From positions 1,054,001 to 1,118,000 of the forward strand of contig JAMPIT010000541.1 in assembly GCA_026261815.1 (NCBI GenBank): 64,000 nt of DNA, read 5' to 3'. The notes under the pieces are model-generated. The model saw only the letters and a list, made by a program, of their open reading frames with translations. It was not told the DNA's origin and did not search any database. This document shows, piece after piece, positions 29,001 through 41,000 of this stretch. Position numbers and translations under genes: made by a program. The stretch comes from Monarcha castaneiventris obscurior. Its lineage: Eukaryota; Chordata; Aves; Passeriformes; Monarchidae. How positions within the stretch are numbered: the stretch's first letter is position 1; each line of letters begins with the position of its first letter.

Positions 29001-32000
29001 CTGTATTTTCCTTTACCAGGCTGTAACAAAAGGCTCTTTATACCAAACATGTGGAAATGAGGATCCAAAAATTACCAGTTTTACTCTAAAATCTCAGTCA
29101 TGGACTACACCCTGGGGCTGAGGCCATGGCACACGTGCTGACTGGCAGAGCTGCTCTTTATCCCTGAGGTTTCCCATTTAAAGCCCTCACTCATCCTGAG
29201 ACATTTGCGCTTGTGTTTACATTTCCATGCAAAGCCACGAGGGCATTTGGGTTGCACAAACCCAGCCACGGATGTCTTGGAAGGCTTTGCTCACCTGATA
29301 AAGAGGGTTTGGGCCACAGCACCGCACTCCGGAGCTGCTTTTCTACATTTGAGCTGAGAGCGGTGGTCACTGGGGCTGGGCTTTGCAGGGCAGAGCTCCA
29401 CCCTATTTATGTATGATTTTTGGGTGTGCCCAGGCAGGTGGAGCTGATGTGGTGGGGAGATGGGGGTGGGTAATATCCAGCCAAGGTCCCAGCTCTGTGC
29501 TCCTTAAGAAAGTCCAGCCAAATCCTGCCCTGAGTAAAAGTTTGGCTCTCCCAAGTTTTCTTCATAGCCCTGCAGTTTTAACTTGGAACAACACTGATAT
29601 TTGACAATGAAGGGGCAAGTTCCACCAGCAGCTGGAAGAATCCCTCTCCCTGAGCAAGGGAATGCAGATCGGTGAGTGGGAAAAGCTCTATTAACTCCTG
29701 TCTCTCCATGGGAATGCCATTCCCTGCATTCCCCAGGCCTAAGGAACCAAGCTGAGGCACACCAGAGGCAGAAGCCCTCAGAAGTGTCGATGAAACCAGG
29801 CACTCTGCTCCCTGATTTTGATGCCTTGAGAGGCCACCTAAAAACAGAGACTGGACAAGAACAAGGGAATAAAGGGAGGTATTTATCTGAAAGGCCTTCA
29901 AAGGTACCCCTGGGGAGCCAGAGGCCACTGCCAAGATGGACCCCAAGATGGACGACAGGCCACAAGTTCTTCACACTTTTATAGGTTTGGTTCATTTGCA
30001 TATCAGGGTTAATTCTCCAATTAAAGCTTCAGTCAATGATGTAATTCCCCTCAGCTTGCCCCCCTTTAGAGGCTTTTGGTTTCCACTTTTTGGGCCTAGG
30101 ACAGTGTGGGTGTCCTTGGAGAGCAGGCCTGGAGAGGCTTTGTTATGTCTGCCTGGCATGAGAGAGCAGGAATTAACAGGCCACAGGAAACTTCAGTTAC
30201 ACACTGGGCAGTGCAGGATTTGAAAAATATGAAAGTTAAAACCTATGGCATCAATTTTAGAAAGAGCTGAGATCTGGGAGGGTGCCAGGTCCCAGGCAGC
30301 CAGCTCTCCCTGTGCCAGGGGATGCAGAAACGCGTGCTGCAGCAACACAAGATACTCCTGCTGAGGATTCCCAGAGGTCCCATCCTGAGTGGCAGAATTC
30401 TTGGAGCAGAAAGCTGATCCATCAGCAGAGACAGCTTCCCTCAGGGGCCAGCAAGAGGAAGGACTGGGCCAGAGCCTGAGTAAGGCTTCTTGAGACCCCC
30501 CCAGATGAAAGGCACGCTTGGAATGGTTGAGGATAAAAATCCTTTGCAGTTTGGCCCTTGGCAGGGGAGCTGAGAATGACAGCACGGCTGAGCCCAAGCT
30601 CACCAAATCTCCTCCTTAAGGAGCTTTTGACAATATTTATTATCTAATACATCTTCATATCAAAGGAGCAGTCAAGACCCAGTCTAAGTGTAAACAGCTG
30701 CCCTGTAGTTTTGTAACAGGGGACAGGCTTACTTATAAACCTGGATTATCCAAAGGTACACTGGTCAGTCCACATTTCCTGCCCTAAAACAAAGGGGAGG
30801 AAATTGCCATGAAATTGCTGTCACCTGTACAATGGAAAGAAGCAGAGCGTGGAGGGCTCTGTGGTTGCTGCAGGTGCTCGAAGGCAGCTGGGCCAAAATC
30901 TCTGTCCAAATATCTAAGTTTCATTCCTAACTTGTTCCTGTTTGTTCTGCAGCAGCACTTTTCCAAAAGGAGCTCAGGATCCATCCCAAAGGAGTGGACT
31001 TTAAAGAGGCAGATTTCTGCATCAGCACTGCTCCCCCCCAAAAACAAACAGCAAACCCAAGGAGCTCATATCACAAGAACCTAAGACAGACCTATTTTGA
31101 AAGATCCTTGTGCTCAAACTGTGCATAAACAAGGACATCTTGGCAAACCCAAAGAGATGTCCTACAGAAAAAAATAAAAAAAAGACTTTCTTTTTGTAAT
31201 GACGATGATCATGTAAAACAGTAATGAAAACAGAAATAATAAGGGGCAACTCTAGACCAGTATTTTATTTCAAAAAGTGTGAGATAGGATTCTCCCTTTT
31301 GCCATCTTTCTGTTCATTGTTCCTTGAGAAATCATCCCCAGCAAGAGCATCACCAGAGGCACATCATTCTTGCCACAACAAACACTTAACATTCTCTCCT
31401 TAGTACTAGAAATGAATCCTCCTCCACTGAGGAAACAACTCTGAGCACCACAAATGTATGGCCCAAAGAAGCAAAACCAGAAATTACAGATTTTCACACA
31501 GCATGTCTTTTTTGTAGCCAAATCTTCTTTAAACTCCCAAACTGCAGCTGCTCCACCACGAAAGAGCCCAAAATTCATCACAGGCACGTGGTCAGTGATG
31601 GGCTGCCCAAAGATATTCTGGGTAAGAAAGGAAACAGCAGCTCCTGCCAAGAGCAAGCATTTGATATCAACGCAGAGAGAAAGAGAGAAAACATTATTTG
31701 TTTTCATATTTCCTGAGAAAGACATTGAGGATGTAACCTTGTTATTTATACAGGGTCAAGGTTTCATCCTAGAATTTAGGAAAGGAATTTATTTTCCCCT
31801 AAAGTGTGATTAAGTTTATAAGCCCAAGACAAGTTTTGATTGTGGATTTTTTTCTGTTTTGGTTAGCAGGATAATATTTCACTTTCTGTCTTCTCTTTTT
31901 TTGAAAAAGGAAAATGCGCTATTCATTTATCTGGTAAATGTTTATCCATTCTGTGTTAAAAACCCCTAAACAATAGAATAAAATGGAATTAAACTTTAAT

Positions 32001-35000
32001 ATATTGCTTATCTTCAAGCACTGAAAACTTCGAAAAACAATACTCTGCATGACAAAAAAGCCCCTTGTCTTACCAAAATGTTTAGAAAAGTCATTTTTTT
32101 CAGATACACTAAAGGACAGTATCTATTATTCCATAAACTTTTTCAAAATGCGTTGTAAATGGCTATTTGCAAACTTGATTGCTTTTTAATAGCACATACT
32201 CTATGCTGGTGGCTTTGGTAAACCAGTTTACAAAACACATTTTTGTCAGCTAGGTTTCTAGTCTCATGAGCAGTCTCTACAATTTTAATTTTGAGGATGG
32301 TTTTTTTTTTAATATTCAAGCTCTTTGGAAACTGTCTTGAAGTGGTTGCTTTTAAACCTGCAACAAATGTATTGCTGACAGAGAGAAAGCAAAGTTCTGA
32401 CTGCAGTAATGATGCCAATATTGGTATTTTTAAGGAAGAGGGCAACCAGCTAAATAAAAACAGAGGTACTGCAATTCTGAGTGATTGCAGAGAGAACTTG
32501 TCAGCAACATCCCCGGACCTTTTGCTTTATTAACCTTTTGGATACCTGGGGCCTGTAGCAGTTGCTGGTTTCTGCTATGACATTGCACACTGCATTTTTT
32601 GTGTTTGAGGGACGTATTTAAAATATTTGAACTGGTTGCAGAAGGTGAAAAAGAAATGTCTGATGGTGTAAATTTTTATTTTCACGCTGTCAGACTCCAG
32701 CCCAGCTCAGGATCGAGGCACTTTTCCATGAGGGTAAGGATGGACAGAGGGGTGGGCACCTCACTGCAGCATCCCCCCGAGCCAACACACTTGTGATGTT
32801 TCTGTATCTCCTTGTTTGCCTTACCTGATTTTAGCCCAATTTTTTGTTTAGGTGAAACTAACCCTTCTTTCCTGGAAACTCTCATCCCTTAACTATGTTC
32901 CTTCAGGAAGTATGTGTAACTCAGATCAACAGTTTGAATTCTTTATGCCTTTTCTGCCTGTGGGCTGGTTTTTGCCTGTCCTTGGGACCAAAGACAGGCA
33001 GGACAGCAAATCCACAGCCCCAGGCAGTCCAACAAGAGCCTTCAGGGAAACTTCAGAGCACTAAGCCAAGTCTTCTTGATTAACACCCCACCGTGGTACA
33101 GCACAAAACTGTGTTTTGTGAAAGGCTGGATGCTCCAGTGGTGCTGAAAACTGGGGCAAGTGTAAATGTAGGTATGACCTGACTCCACCCAAAGCACTTG
33201 GAGTGCCAGTTCCTGCAGGAGAAAATACCTGCGGACCCACTCCTGAACATGATGTCCCAGTGGGAAAAAATCCATCATCACACCTACTCCAGCCCGTGTA
33301 ACAATTCCCACAGCGCCCATGGGATCTCCCCGGGCTAGAAAACACCAAGTGCTTGCTCTGCTAAGCTTTACATTTGCTAATCAGCCGTCAGGCTCTTAGA
33401 AAGGACTCAGCCTGCGACCTTTTAAACAAGATTTAAGAAGCCAGGCAGTAAAAATCAGCCATTTGCAGAAAAATCTGTGTCTGAAACGTGACTTTGCATG
33501 GTAAAACAATGACTTGCTGGTTTGACAGAAAGGCACACTTCTTGCCGACCGTGAGTCTTTCGAGCACTTATATCCTGTTTGGCTTCTCTCCTTTATGCCT
33601 ATTTATTTGGGAAATTGATGGTGCGATTCCCAGGGGTTGGGATGTTGTATCGCTTACCCACGTCAATAAACAATCTGGAGCGCTGTTTAAATATGGAAAC
33701 ACTTTGTAGCAGCACAACCAAAGGCACTGGTTGTGCTGCTGCTGTGCCTGAGGGAATAGAAAGAGGGGGAAAAAAGGAATCTTTTGGTGAAGACAGCCGT
33801 TCCTCTTTCATTAATCCACCAACACCATGGGGGCACGGCACACAGCTGGGAGATTTACAAATTGCAAAAGGCTGATGTGCTTGGATAGGTAAGAATTCCC
33901 ACCAGCAATGACCTATGAGAGCTCTGCCCTTCTGAGTGAAGCCTCGTTGCCTCAGCCCCAGGAGCCAAAGCAGCCACGCTGGTGGCATCCCCACAGGTCA
34001 CACTTCTCATGGGGCAATGGCTGGGTCATGGGATGCCAAGATCCTGTTGAAAGGAATGAGGGACTTGTCTTTACAAACAAGCTGTGGGCCTGCTGGAAGA
34101 TAAAACTGGCACTGAGAGATAAAAGAAACAATGGGAAGGATTCCACTGATTGATGAACGGAAAGAAAGAGATTTGTCTGCACAAATAAACTGTAGGTCTG
34201 CTGATAAATGAAATTGGATATTGAGAGATGAAAGAAACAATGGGAAGAACCATAAATTCCATAAGAATTAAAATAAAGGGAGAGATACATTAGAAGGGAG
34301 TCTTAGGTATTAGGCATTTCAGGAAGTCTGTACCCCTCAAGTACCTCAGCCAGTGAGGAAAGAGAGAGGAAAATGCAGTTGGGAAATTAGGATAAATAGG
34401 AGGCTGTGTCCTCGAAAAATTTGACCCCGTGACCTCTCCCTTTATTCAAATAAAGTAACAGGACTCCTCTGTCTCCTTTTTGGACATAAACCTCTGGTGT
34501 TTGTGGATTAATTTTCCTGACACTGTGCTCCTGAAATACATCAATATCCCTGCCACTGACACGGGGCCCATTCTGCCCTCGAGCTGGACACCCTTCTGGT
34601 TTAGGTAAGGATAAATTGCACCATTTCCTGACAGTTCTGCCCTCTCCTTGATTTGTAGATGCCAAAACCGAGTCTGCTTCTGCTCGTGTCCCAGTGTCTT
34701 GGTTTTGGGAGATGCTTTCTGTTGAAAACTTCCAGTCAGCACTGGAAGCAGCAGAGGAGCTCTCAGAGCAGAGCTGCAGAAAGCAGCGTCAGACCAGCTG
34801 GAAGCCAACACCTTAAGGTCAAACTGCACACCCACTGCCTGTCCACCCTGTGCCCAAACACAGCAGACTCCTCCATTCCAAGGAACACCCACAAAGATAT
34901 CTTTCTGCTGACTGTAGATCCTCAACGAGCCCGTCAGCGCTCCCAGCACGGTGTAACATTCTGCTCAAACACAGGCTGCTCCTAAGCTCCTCCAGAGCTC

Positions 35001-38000
35001 TGTCTGGCATTGCAGGTGCCTCAGGATTCCTTCTTCCTGTGTCAGTACAACTGTCCCTCTGTGGGAAGCAGCTCAGAAAAAGGAAAATTACGATTTAGGG
35101 TATGTCCAGTTAAGATGAACAAGCAAGAGCAGCTTTTTCTCTGGGATATTGCCTGCAGCACTCATCACCCGCTGTGCCAGACACAGGAACTCAAATTGAA
35201 GCAGATGCAAAATGACTGAGGGGGTTGTGGCAGTGATGTCTTTCTAGAACACAATAAAAGAACTAAAAATCTACCCCCTCATTACCAACTTTCCTCATCC
35301 TACACTGGATGGTCAAGAAGCCAAAGGGCAATGAAGAGCAAATAAAGCGCACAAGTGATTAATTAACATTTAAAACACTCAAAGGCAGCCATTAGAGATG
35401 AGGCTCCAAAGCAGAGGTTCATGCCAGGGCAATGGAGGCCCAAAAAAAAAAAAACTTAAATAAATAAATATATAAATAAAGTAAAACAAACCTATTTTTG
35501 TAATGGTACTTGAGCAATTTATGAATGGGATTCTGTGATGTGGTTGCCCGAAATAGCAAAGATTTGGACATGGTGACCCCAGGAGTTCCTGAGAGCAGCT
35601 GGCACAGAGGCCATGCGTGCACAGAGGGTTTCCCACTGTTCCCTCTCCTCTCCTGTCAGGATGGGCTTTTCCCTCTGAGTTACAAACAAAACTCACCATC
35701 AGCATAAGGCACCTCACAACTAGGACGAGGATGATAAATACTGCCCCACAAACAACAACTCTACCCAGAAACCCAAAGGGAACTCTGCAAACCCCACTGG
35801 GCAAATGCCTCTCTTCCACTGCTTTCTTCCAAGACACATTTCCCTGGATTCTTCTTAATTTTTGTTGCTTTAGGCTGTATGCTACACATTTTTCTTGTGA
35901 AAAGATGCTTGAAACAGGATAAAGTACTCCAGGTCAGGCTTTTCCAGCCCTGAGCAGAGTTACTGCTCGTTCCCTACACAGAGATATTGTGGATTTATGT
36001 TTAGTTTATGAGTCCTAGACCCTTCTCTGAGGAGCTGCCATTTAACTGGCTAATTATCCCTGCCCAGATGGAGGATTTTGCACTTGTCTGGTTCTCATCT
36101 CCAGTCCTGGGAGCACATCCTTTTCCAGGAAGATAAGCAACAACAAGTCTGCTTTAACAATGCAAGATCTAAGGCTGCTGGTGCCAGATCCAAACCTCCA
36201 CGGGCACAGACACAAAAAGCTGAAGCGGGAGCACACCAACTTCACTGGTTCAAGTTTCAGGAAATTTTTGGTGGGGCAATCTGTCATCAGCAGGCTTTAT
36301 TTTAGATCTATTATCAACTGTCCTGCCATGTCCAGCCTGAAGCTGGCACAGAGGAACAGAGCTGCCATTAACCCATCTGGGTGTTTTTCTAGAGGAATTT
36401 GATAGAAATACAAACCATACGTGACCATACTCAAAGAAAATGAAACCAGTAATGTTGAGTGGCCTGACACTGCACAGATCCAATACCTAAAATTGTGGAA
36501 TTGGGGCAAAAGTTTGGTTTTTTACACAGTAAAACTTAGGAGGAGGGAAAGCGGAGGAGATTCTTCTCTGTAAACATAAGAGCACATCTGATGTGGAGAT
36601 CAAAAGGAGAACTTACAGTAATTATACCGAAAAACAATCAGTGCTCCAGAACAGATAATAATGAGAAATGAACACTGAAGGAAACTTTGATGTACTTCTT
36701 AGATAACTGTGGTACTTTCAAACTGGATGCAGTTCAAACATTTAAAACATGTCAGTCTGAGATCTACATTTCAGATTGAGAACGTGTTGATGCACAAGTA
36801 GATTTTAAAATAAACACACGGTGGAGCAGAACACAAACTTGGATTAAAATAAAAAAAAAAAACCCAACCAACCCCCTGCTCTTCAGTTGAATCTCCCCTG
36901 TTGAAAAGGCTTTAAAACCACTTCTCCTTCACCCAAGCTAAGCCCAAATGCCAAATTTGACTGAAAACACTGTTAATAATTCGGTTTGCAGCCTGGACTG
37001 GCTGAGGTGCCTGTTGACTCAGTGCAATTTGAGTCACAGGCACAGCCCAGATCACACTGCCAGCTCCTGCTCCCACTAGCAAGCACAGCACCAAGGGCAA
37101 AACGTGTCAGTCCTGATGGAGGAGAGCACAAACCTGTGGGTATTTCAGCAGGCCTTTTGTCTTGCTGATGCCAATGAAGATTTCTCACGATGGGTAGGCC
37201 TGGTTCATTACTGACTAAACTGTGGGACCAAGCTGAAAAGGTGTTCCCAAAAGCATCAGTGTTCCAGCAGTGACAGGATGAGGAATAACATAGAGCAAAA
37301 GCACAGAAATTTGGAGACTTCCAAGCTTCTCTAAACATACTTTCTTTTACTCTTGTTTAGCAGTAAAATCTTTTCCTGTAACACCCTTCAACAGAAAGTC
37401 ACCCCACACAAAACAAAGAACTAAAAAGACAGCTAAAGACACAACTAAAAAGACATCTAAAGTTTTTTAGGACTGCAGCTGAAACACATGAAGACCAAAG
37501 CCACTACAGGGAGGGAAAGAACCATCCCAACAGCACCACCATTTACACAAGAAATACTATCCATGTGATACACTTAATTGTCACTCTCTGCAGCCAAGCC
37601 ATAGAAAGTGGATTTTCTCAGTATCATGAGGTGACTTTTGATGGGCATCAAAAAAACAGAAGTTAAGCTTCAAAATACCATGAAAATTCAGAAATGCTAT
37701 TGACAACAAAAAGGGTTTTCCCCCCACACATTTCCAATTTACATCTCCTGTGTTCTTAAGTTCAAAATCCCTATGAGAGCCCCATCTGGGGGCATGGAGA
37801 GCACAACTGGAACAGGTCCATGAGCTCCACAGAAAAATTAACATAAAGATAAATTTTCAGGACACCCTCTATATATAAACTACAAGACAGCACGTGCTGC
37901 CAGGATTACCCTTCAGGAACAATGTGTGCCAGCACCTGTTGGACTGTTTATGAAATTGGCCATTAAATTTAAACACTTTGGAGGATGGAGAGGAGCCTGT

Positions 38001-41000
38001 GGCTCGCCCATCACCGAGTGGTTTTAATTACTTTGCTGAAGGGGGGCTCAGAGAGTGTGTGACAGCTCCAGAGATGAGCAGAGCACGTGGGAGCAGCCTT
38101 GGACGAGGCTGCTCATGTGCCTTGAGTTATACCCACGCTCCAGGAACTGCAGCTTTTCAACTTTAAGCAAATTAACCCGGCCAACCTTAAGGACACCTGA
38201 CCCGAGGGCACGGAGTGGGGCATCACAGGCGAGACGGGGCGCTCTCAGTTGCAAGCATGCACGGGCTTGCTGCCACCAGAATGTCCTGACACGCGTCCCT
38301 CAGGTTATTTTCAAAGCAGCTGCTGCCCACTGGAGCTGTTGGAGTGTTTAATTACATGGAATAAGCACTGGGAGCCCAGTGCTGCTCCAGCTCCCGTGCT
38401 GGCCCACCAGCAGGGCCACCAGCAGGGCCACCAGCAGGGCCACCAGCAGGGCACCTCTCGCCCCAGGTGACAGGACACAGGGCATGGCTGTCACCTGCAG
38501 GGTGGCTCCTTCCTGGTGCCCACACTATCTATCTCCTGCTGGAGTCCATCCCCTGGCCTTGGAGATGTTTTAGTGCTTCTGGAGCCAACCAAACACGCAG
38601 CACATGAAATCTGAACACGCACCACCACAAACATTGGTTTAACGTGTCCTTTCCTTAAGAGGCAAAGGAAACAGCTCTCATTTTATTTTCAGGGTGCAAC
38701 AGCAACTGGCACCGAGGAAAACAGAGGTGGAAATAGTTTTCTAAAGCCCTTTCCAAAAGCATTAGCCATCTACATGCTGGATGACAGACTGTGTCCACAC
38801 ACTGTGTGATTCTGGGAGCAGATTTCAGGGATTTCACATTTCTGCAGCAGTCAGGAGTCAGATATTTTCCAGCCCATATTTGTTTCAACCAATTACCTGC
38901 CTACTGGTTACAGAAGTATTAGAAATCCTACTGTTGGTAACTCTCAAGGTCCAAATTCACTATTTGAACACATAAATCTGCTGAGACAACATGCACCTTC
39001 TCCTCTACCCTAAAAAAGGGCTCCTGGAGCCCATGCAGCAAACTCCCAGGCAGCCAGCCCTGTTCACATGGAAATGTCAAGGAACAGAAACAATATCAGA
39101 GTGCCCCCTATGTTTATAATTATAGCTTTAATAACATTCCACCTCCTTTCTAATTTTTCTTCCAGGTCCCATTTTTGGCCTGTTCTCAGTGACAGCCTCT
39201 CACAGGCATTTCCAAACTACAACACATACTTTGGTGAACTATCAGTTTCACTTACTCCACACTGATTTTTACTTGATGGTAGCATTTATTTTTCCTGGCG
39301 GGGCTACGACTTATTCCCTCATGAAGAATAAAGCATTTAAAAGGATAAGTGCTCCCGGAAAGGTTTAGCAGGTTTTAGACATCCAGGTACACACCCATCT
39401 GCTCACTTCTATTTGGACTCTTAGATGGGTTAAAGTTTTACCTGGGTAAAGGAAGGAATGTCAGGATTGAAGTTTTAAGATTGTAAATTAGGGTGGAATG
39501 AAACAGCACTACCAAGTCCAAGGAAAGGTGAAAGCTGCGTGCAGCAGCCTCAATCAATAAATGATTGATCAAATGTTTAAGTAAGAGAATGCTGAGGATG
39601 GGGCAAGATCTCCTAATGAGCTAAAGGTGGTATTGCTGTAAGGTCCCTGCTTCTAAAACCACACACAAAGCACTTTGTTGATGCAAGGGCTCAGAAACGC
39701 TGCAGTTACGACCCTCATGGGCCAAGTTCATCATTTTACTGGATAAATTCAGTGAGGCAAAATGGGTCTTTTCCTCTTTTTTTGACAGAGTTCCTTGATC
39801 CTATCCCACAGTGCTACACACCACCACCAAAACACAGCAAATGCAAAGTAAAACTCTTGCTCACAAATTTTGACAAACCCTCACTACAAGACACCAACTG
39901 GAGCAGAGCGTGCTGGATTCAGAATGGACTCTGACTGACGTTTTACAGAAACAGCCTCTCAAACCACACTTCACCAACCAGTGTGGAACCCAGAAGTTAC
40001 GAAAATGAGAGAAAACTCTTCAGGGGTAGGTTATCCTCCCTCTGTTTGGGCTCAGACTCCTTGCCCCCTCCTCACACATGCCTGGAGGCAGCCTGGAGAT
40101 CCAGCCTGTAGGAATGTGCCGGCTTCCCACAGCGAATTTCTGTGCCCTCCAAACGGGGTGAGCAAATATTCCCTAAATAAAAATTATCTATCGATCGTGC
40201 CACAGATGTAAAACAAATCAGGCTCTGGAAGACAAGAAGCTGGAAAAGAGAGATCACCCAGATTTACCCTCTTTCAACAGCTTTAACAAAAGATCCTTTC
40301 CCCCCCAAGGTGCAGCCTCTCTGGACTGCCCTGATGCTCCCACACGGGTCCCAAGAGGACTCTTACACGTGGCAGAGGGATGGGAGTGGGGGGCACATCT
40401 CCTACATCCAGGGAACTCCAACAGCATCCAGCTGCTCTCTGCATCCATTGCTCCCTTCCCAAATACAACCAGCTACTTAGCCCATATCCCCAGACTTAAC
40501 AAGTAGCTGGGGCACTATTGGGTTTTCTATGAAAAAGGGGAAATACCAAAAAAAGAAGAGAAAAAGGGAGAAAGGGAGGGAGAGGAGGAGAGAGGAGGAG
40601 AGAGAGAAAGAGAGAGAAAGAGAGGGAGAAAGAGAGAAAGAGAGAGAGAAAGAGAGAAAGAGAGAAAGAGAGAAAGAGAGAAAGAGAGAAAGAGAGAAAG
40701 AGAGAAAGAGAGAAAGAGAGAAAGAGAGAAAGAGAGAAAGAGAGAAAGAGAGAAAGAGAGAAAGAAAGCAGACACAAAATTAAACAATCTACCTTAAAAT
40801 AAACTCTGCGGTATTATCTGTCTCTTGTCAGAAAGTTATTAGGGAATAAAAGTGACAGACTGTCTACTGAGATACATCCCACGACCAAGTGACACACCTA
40901 AAACTTGTCAAAGACTTCCCTCTGTTGATGTGTCTGCTTATCCTTAGTGCCCACACGTGTTACATTACTGTATAGTCTTGGAGGGTGGAAGCTCTTGATT

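Noticed and set aside
40496..40787. Open frames of about 85-93 codons on both strands with Leu/Ser/Phe or Arg/Lys/Glu repeats
   Set aside because: They are translations of the (AAAGAGAG)n tract.
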